The position numbers were made by a program, and so were the translations under genes. Shown piece after piece: positions 5,696 through 8,213 of a stretch of 8,213 nt of DNA (position 1 is the first letter of the stretch; each line of letters opens with the position of its first letter). The notes under the pieces were generated by a model that made no database searches, was not told the DNA's origin, and saw only the letters and a program-made list of their open reading frames with translations. Source of the DNA: Spirochaetaceae bacterium (GTDB lineage: Bacteria; Spirochaetota; Spirochaetia; Treponematales; Breznakiellaceae); assembly GCA_031275595.1 (NCBI GenBank), contig JAISOO010000063.1, positions 1 to 8,213 of the forward strand, written 5' to 3'.

Positions 5696-6571
5696 TCATA
5701 AATTTTCCAAAACCTTCCGGTCAATTTGCAAAAACCGCTCCACCAGTACCGGATCAAACTGTTTGCCCGCCTCTTTGCCGATAACAGCCACCGCTTCGTC
5801 GTGGCTAAGCCGGGGCCGGTAGGAACGGTCATTCGAGAGGGCGGAATAGGCATCCGCAATGGCAATGATCTTGGATTCCAGGGGGATCTCCTCGGACATG
5901 CGCCCGTAATACCCATTCCCGTCCACCCGTTCATGATGGTACTTAACCCAGTCGCTTATTTCGCTAAAGCAGGTTTTGTCCAGCATCTCCTTGCCGGCGG
6001 CAGGGTGGGTTTTAATCAGGGCCCATTCTTCACCGGTGAGTTTTTCCTGCTTGCGGAAAATTTCCGCGGAAATATTGATCTTGCCAATATCGTGGAGAAG
6101 GGCCGCATCCAGGAGTTTCTCCCGGTTCAGTACATGCTTAAATTCTTTGAGCTGGTCATAAAAAAGGCCCACAATGTCATACACATGCTTGGAATGGGCC
6201 CTGGTACAAAAATCCCGTAAATCTATGACGTCTACAAAGGCCCGGATCGCTTCCAGCGTCTTTTCCCGAAGCATCAACGCCGTCTGGGCCTGGTTTCTCA
6301 CCGTGAACAACACATATAACGCCCCTACGTGAAAAATAACGGCCAGGATAGTGTAGAGTACGTCCGGATTCCGCAGGATGCTGTCCGCCAAGGCGGTAAG
6401 CAACCCCCCGACAAAGAGATAAAGCAGGCCGAGATTAATCCGGTATCCGGATTGCAAGGCCCGATAGGAGTAATAACCCGGCAGTTTTTGGTACTCTGCC
6501 ACGGCAATGATCATCAAAACACAGCCCGATCCGGTAGCCAGACAACTTATTACCTTTAAAACCACCTGCAT
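5696..6571 (-). CDS. Membrane-anchored HD-GYP domain protein (GYY variant)
   Basis: This 291-residue protein has three predicted membrane segments in the first 92 residues, a short helix, and a C-terminal HD-GYP domain (about 105-285). Metal-ligand candidates are visible: H126, HD at 160-161 in LLHDIGKINI, H189, HHE at 212-214 and D240. HD-GYP proteins usually hydrolyse the second messenger cyclic-di-GMP at the inner membrane's cytoplasmic face. The signature loop here reads DGNGYY (217-222), with Tyr in place of the usual Pro, so activity or partner binding may differ. No sensory domain such as REC or GAF is present; the membrane part may sense a signal. Its GAGG ribosome site is unusually close to the ATG (three bases). 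It follows mnmA by 70 bases and may have its own promoter. Confidence 0.9.
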   Translation of the reverse strand: MQVVLKVISCLATGSGCVLMIIAVAEYQKLPGYYSYRALQSGYRINLGLLYLFVGGLLTALADSILRNPDVLYTILAVIFHVGALYVLFTVRNQAQTALMLREKTLEAIRAFVDVIDLRDFCTRAHSKHVYDIVGLFYDQLKEFKHVLNREKLLDAALLHDIGKINISAEIFRKQEKLTGEEWALIKTHPAAGKEMLDKTCFSEISDWVKYHHERVDGNGYYGRMSEEIPLESKIIAIADAYSALSNDRSYRPRLSHDEAVAVIGKEAGKQFDPVLVERFLQIDRKVLENL

Positions 6572-6592
6572 TTACCTCTTGCCGCGGGTTTC

Positions 6593-6598
6593 ATTATA
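6593..6598 (-). promoter_or_regulatory. Possible -10 box upstream of the HD-GYP gene
   Basis: A perfect TATAAT lies 21 bases before the HD-GYP ATG on the minus strand. The expected -35 position (6621-6616) reads CCCGGG and does not match, and it falls inside a 6-bp hairpin (6605-6610 with 6617-6622). The hairpin lacks a U-tract, so it is not called as an mnmA terminator. Read-through from mnmA remains possible. Confidence 0.3.
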
Positions 6599-6641
6599 GC
6601 TGATCCCCGGTCCCGCCCGGGGCAGCGTGGGCTCGACGCGG

Positions 6642-7736
6642 TCAAACGTTCCCCGGGCCGTCCCCCAGGATAGTTCCGCCTCCGATCACATAGTCCCCAT
6701 CGTAGAGAACCGCCGCCTGGCCCGGGGTAATGGCCCGCTGGGGTTCGTCAAAGTCAATACGGATGCTGCGGGGTCCCACTTGTTCCGCCACGGCTCCCTG
6801 CTCGGCCTGGAGATACCGGGTTTTAACCCTTACCCGCCGGGGTCTTTCCAGGGCGGCACCGGCGATGAGGTTACAGTCCCCGGCCGTAAGGGAACGGGAA
6901 TAAAGGCTTTCCTCGGGTCCCAGGGTAAGGGTGTTATCCGCCGCGGATTTGGCGGCAACGTACATGGGCAGGGGAAAAGAGATACCCATCCCCCGCCGCT
7001 GGCCGATGGTATAGCGGATAAGCCCCCGGTGCCTGCCCAAAACCGCCCCTTCCCGGTTGATGATGTTTCCCCCCTCCGGCTGTTTTCCCGTATAGGTTTC
7101 GATAAACCGGGGATAATCCCGGTCGGGGACGAAACAGATGTCCTGGCTGTCATGTTTTTTCGCGTTGACAAAACCCTGGGCCAGGGCGATTTCCCGGACC
7201 TCCCCCTTGGTTTTATCCCCCAGGGGAAGAACCGTATGGGCCAGCTGTTCCTGGGTCAGGCAGTAGAGAACATAACTCTGATCCTTTTTGCTGTCCCGGG
7301 CCTTCTTCAACAAAAAACGGCCGCTTATGGGGTCCTTCTCAATCCGCGCGTAGTGGCCGGTAACAAGGGTTTCAAAACCAAGCTGTTGGGCCCGCCGCAG
7401 GAGGCTCTCAAATTTGATGTACCGATTGCAGTCGATACAGGGGTTCGGGGTGCCCCCCTTTTCATAGGTTTCGATAAAGCGGCGGATCACCTGGTCCCTA
7501 AAATCCCCGGAAAAATTAAGGACATAATGGGGCATATCCATGTGGTAGGCCACATTCCGGGCGTCCTTGATGTCCTCCAGGGAACAGCAGGAATGGTTTT
7601 TCTTCAACCCCAGATCATCATTGGTAAAAAGCTTGAGGGTAATGCCGATACAGTCGTAGCCTTGTTCCTTCATAATCCACGCCGCCACAGAGCTGTCCAC
7701 CCCGCCGCTCATGGCGATCACCGCTTTTCCCTTCAT
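6642..7736 (-). CDS. mnmA: tRNA-specific 2-thiouridylase MnmA
   Basis: This 364-residue cytoplasmic enzyme adds sulfur to C2 of uridine 34 in tRNAs for Lys, Glu and Gln, after ATP-dependent adenylation. The PP-loop motif SGGVDSS is at residues 10-16, TGHYARI at 126-132, and the second cysteine lies in SQDICF (C201). TPNPCIDCN puts cysteines at 100 and 103. C103 aligns with the E. coli cysteine 102, while C100 replaces the aspartate of the E. coli DxxC motif, giving CxxC. An HSCC pair (48-51) is also present. The central and C-terminal domains (GQRRGMGI, then the beta-barrel) are complete and the length is normal. The ATG at 7736 begins directly at the nucleotide-binding strand. It lies 33 bases after the HD-domain gene and may be co-transcribed with it. 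Confidence 0.97.
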   Translation of the reverse strand: MKGKAVIAMSGGVDSSVAAWIMKEQGYDCIGITLKLFTNDDLGLKKNHSCCSLEDIKDARNVAYHMDMPHYVLNFSGDFRDQVIRRFIETYEKGGTPNPCIDCNRYIKFESLLRRAQQLGFETLVTGHYARIEKDPISGRFLLKKARDSKKDQSYVLYCLTQEQLAHTVLPLGDKTKGEVREIALAQGFVNAKKHDSQDICFVPDRDYPRFIETYTGKQPEGGNIINREGAVLGRHRGLIRYTIGQRRGMGISFPLPMYVAAKSAADNTLTLGPEESLYSRSLTAGDCNLIAGAALERPRRVRVKTRYLQAEQGAVAEQVGPRSIRIDFDEPQRAITPGQAAVLYDGDYVIGGGTILGDGPGNV

Positions 7737-7769
7737 CGTAAATTCCGATCCTGAAATTACGCTGGCCCT

Positions 7770-8213
7770 TTAGGAAGAAGCCGTTTCCGCCATAAAGGCG
7801 TTGACCGAAACCTCGCAGGACCGCATGGCCAGGATCGTCTTTTCGATCAGGGTGTCCAGATCCCAGCCGAGCATGGCCGTCCCCTTTTCAATAACCGGCC
7901 GGGAACAGCCCGCGGCAAAGTTGGCGGCCTTGTATTTCTTTTTTACCGATTTAACTTCCATATCCTGAACGCTTTTGGAGGGCCTGATGATCGCCGCCGC
8001 CCAAATAAGCCCGGTAAGCTCATCCGCCGCGTAGAGTACCTTTTCCATAGGATGTTCCGGTTTTATCTCCACGGTGAGTTCATAGCCGTGGCTGCACACC
8101 GCGTGGATCAGGGCGTCCCCGGCGCCGGCGGCCTTGAGCAGTTCCGGAGCCTTGAGGCAATGCTCATCGGGGTACTGCTCAAAGTCAATGTCGTGGAGGA
8201 GGCCCGCGATACC
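7770..8213 (-). CDS. HD-domain hydrolase, partial (N-terminus beyond window)
   Basis: The frame is open to the window edge and gives 147 C-terminal residues. Reading from 8213 the protein begins GIAGLLHDIDFEQYPDEH, which carries the HD metal-binding dyad typical of small HDIG-type HD proteins. A later CSHGYEL and AADELTGLIWAAA fit the same family, in which His and Asp residues bind metal. The start at 8099 (GTG) inside this frame would cut off the HD dyad, so the true start lies outside the window, probably some 40 codons upstream. Members are predicted phosphohydrolases; substrate unknown. The Ala/Ser-rich C-terminus ends at TAA, 33 bases before mnmA. Confidence 0.85.
   Translation of the reverse strand, partial: GIAGLLHDIDFEQYPDEHCLKAPELLKAAGAGDALIHAVCSHGYELTVEIKPEHPMEKVLYAADELTGLIWAAAIIRPSKSVQDMEVKSVKKKYKAANFAAGCSRPVIEKGTAMLGWDLDTLIEKTILAMRSCEVSVNAFMAETASS

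Noticed and set aside
6605..6622. Hairpin after mnmA as an intrinsic terminator
   Set aside because: The 6-bp stem is not followed by a U-tract on the minus strand.
6627..7754. 375-codon plus-strand open frame opposite mnmA
   Set aside because: mnmA is certain on the minus strand; the antisense frame is open because of codon bias and has no recognisable domain.
7770..8099. Complete 109-residue gene starting at GTG 8099
   Set aside because: The same frame continues without a stop to the window edge and encodes the HD dyad upstream, so the gene is partial, not short.
1..8213. CRISPR array, tRNA, rRNA, transposase or integrase
   Set aside because: No regularly spaced direct repeats, no cloverleaf or rRNA-like segment, and no reading frame with transposase or integrase motifs was seen.

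Overview
This 8.2 kb, G+C-rich window carries seven protein genes, all on the minus strand. The likely host is a spirochaete of the Treponema type. That placement is inferred from a clostridial/spirochaetal-style MnmA, a TAXI-type TRAP transporter, and a small lipoprotein/LysM gene pair; there is no rRNA or other decisive marker. Third-position G/C bias is strong, so long spurious open frames appear opposite most genes.

Reading in the direction of transcription (right to left): first comes the C-terminal part of an HD-domain hydrolase (8213-7770). Next are mnmA, the tRNA 2-thiouridylase (7736-6642), and a membrane-anchored HD-GYP protein with a GYY variant of its signature motif (6571-5696). 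A roughly 330-370 bp intergenic stretch follows, with an A/T-rich promoter-like patch and short inverted repeats. After it lies a two-gene, translationally coupled unit: a lipoprotein (5326-4763) and an exported LysM protein (4766-4068). This unit ends at a pair of opposed intrinsic terminators (4062-3959).

A good sigma70-type promoter (3950-3922) then starts a transporter operon. It encodes a TAXI solute-binding protein (3859-2909), a DUF1850 membrane protein (2869-2375) and a fused TRAP permease (2362-428). A terminator-like hairpin between the first two genes probably lowers expression of the membrane genes relative to the abundant binding protein. The left 427 bases hold no convincing gene; they contain strong nested inverted repeats (16-114) and a G+C-rich, palindrome-rich segment that looks like a repeat or mobile-element remnant.

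Most of the gene content is ordinary. The points most worth a second look are the mutually exclusive hairpins at 16-114, the four repeated arms around the lipoprotein start (5212-5375), the TTG start of the DUF1850 gene right behind an attenuator-like hairpin, the CxxC version of MnmA, and the GYY variant of HD-GYP. I found no CRISPR array, tRNA, rRNA, transposase, or clear candidate for a wholly new system.
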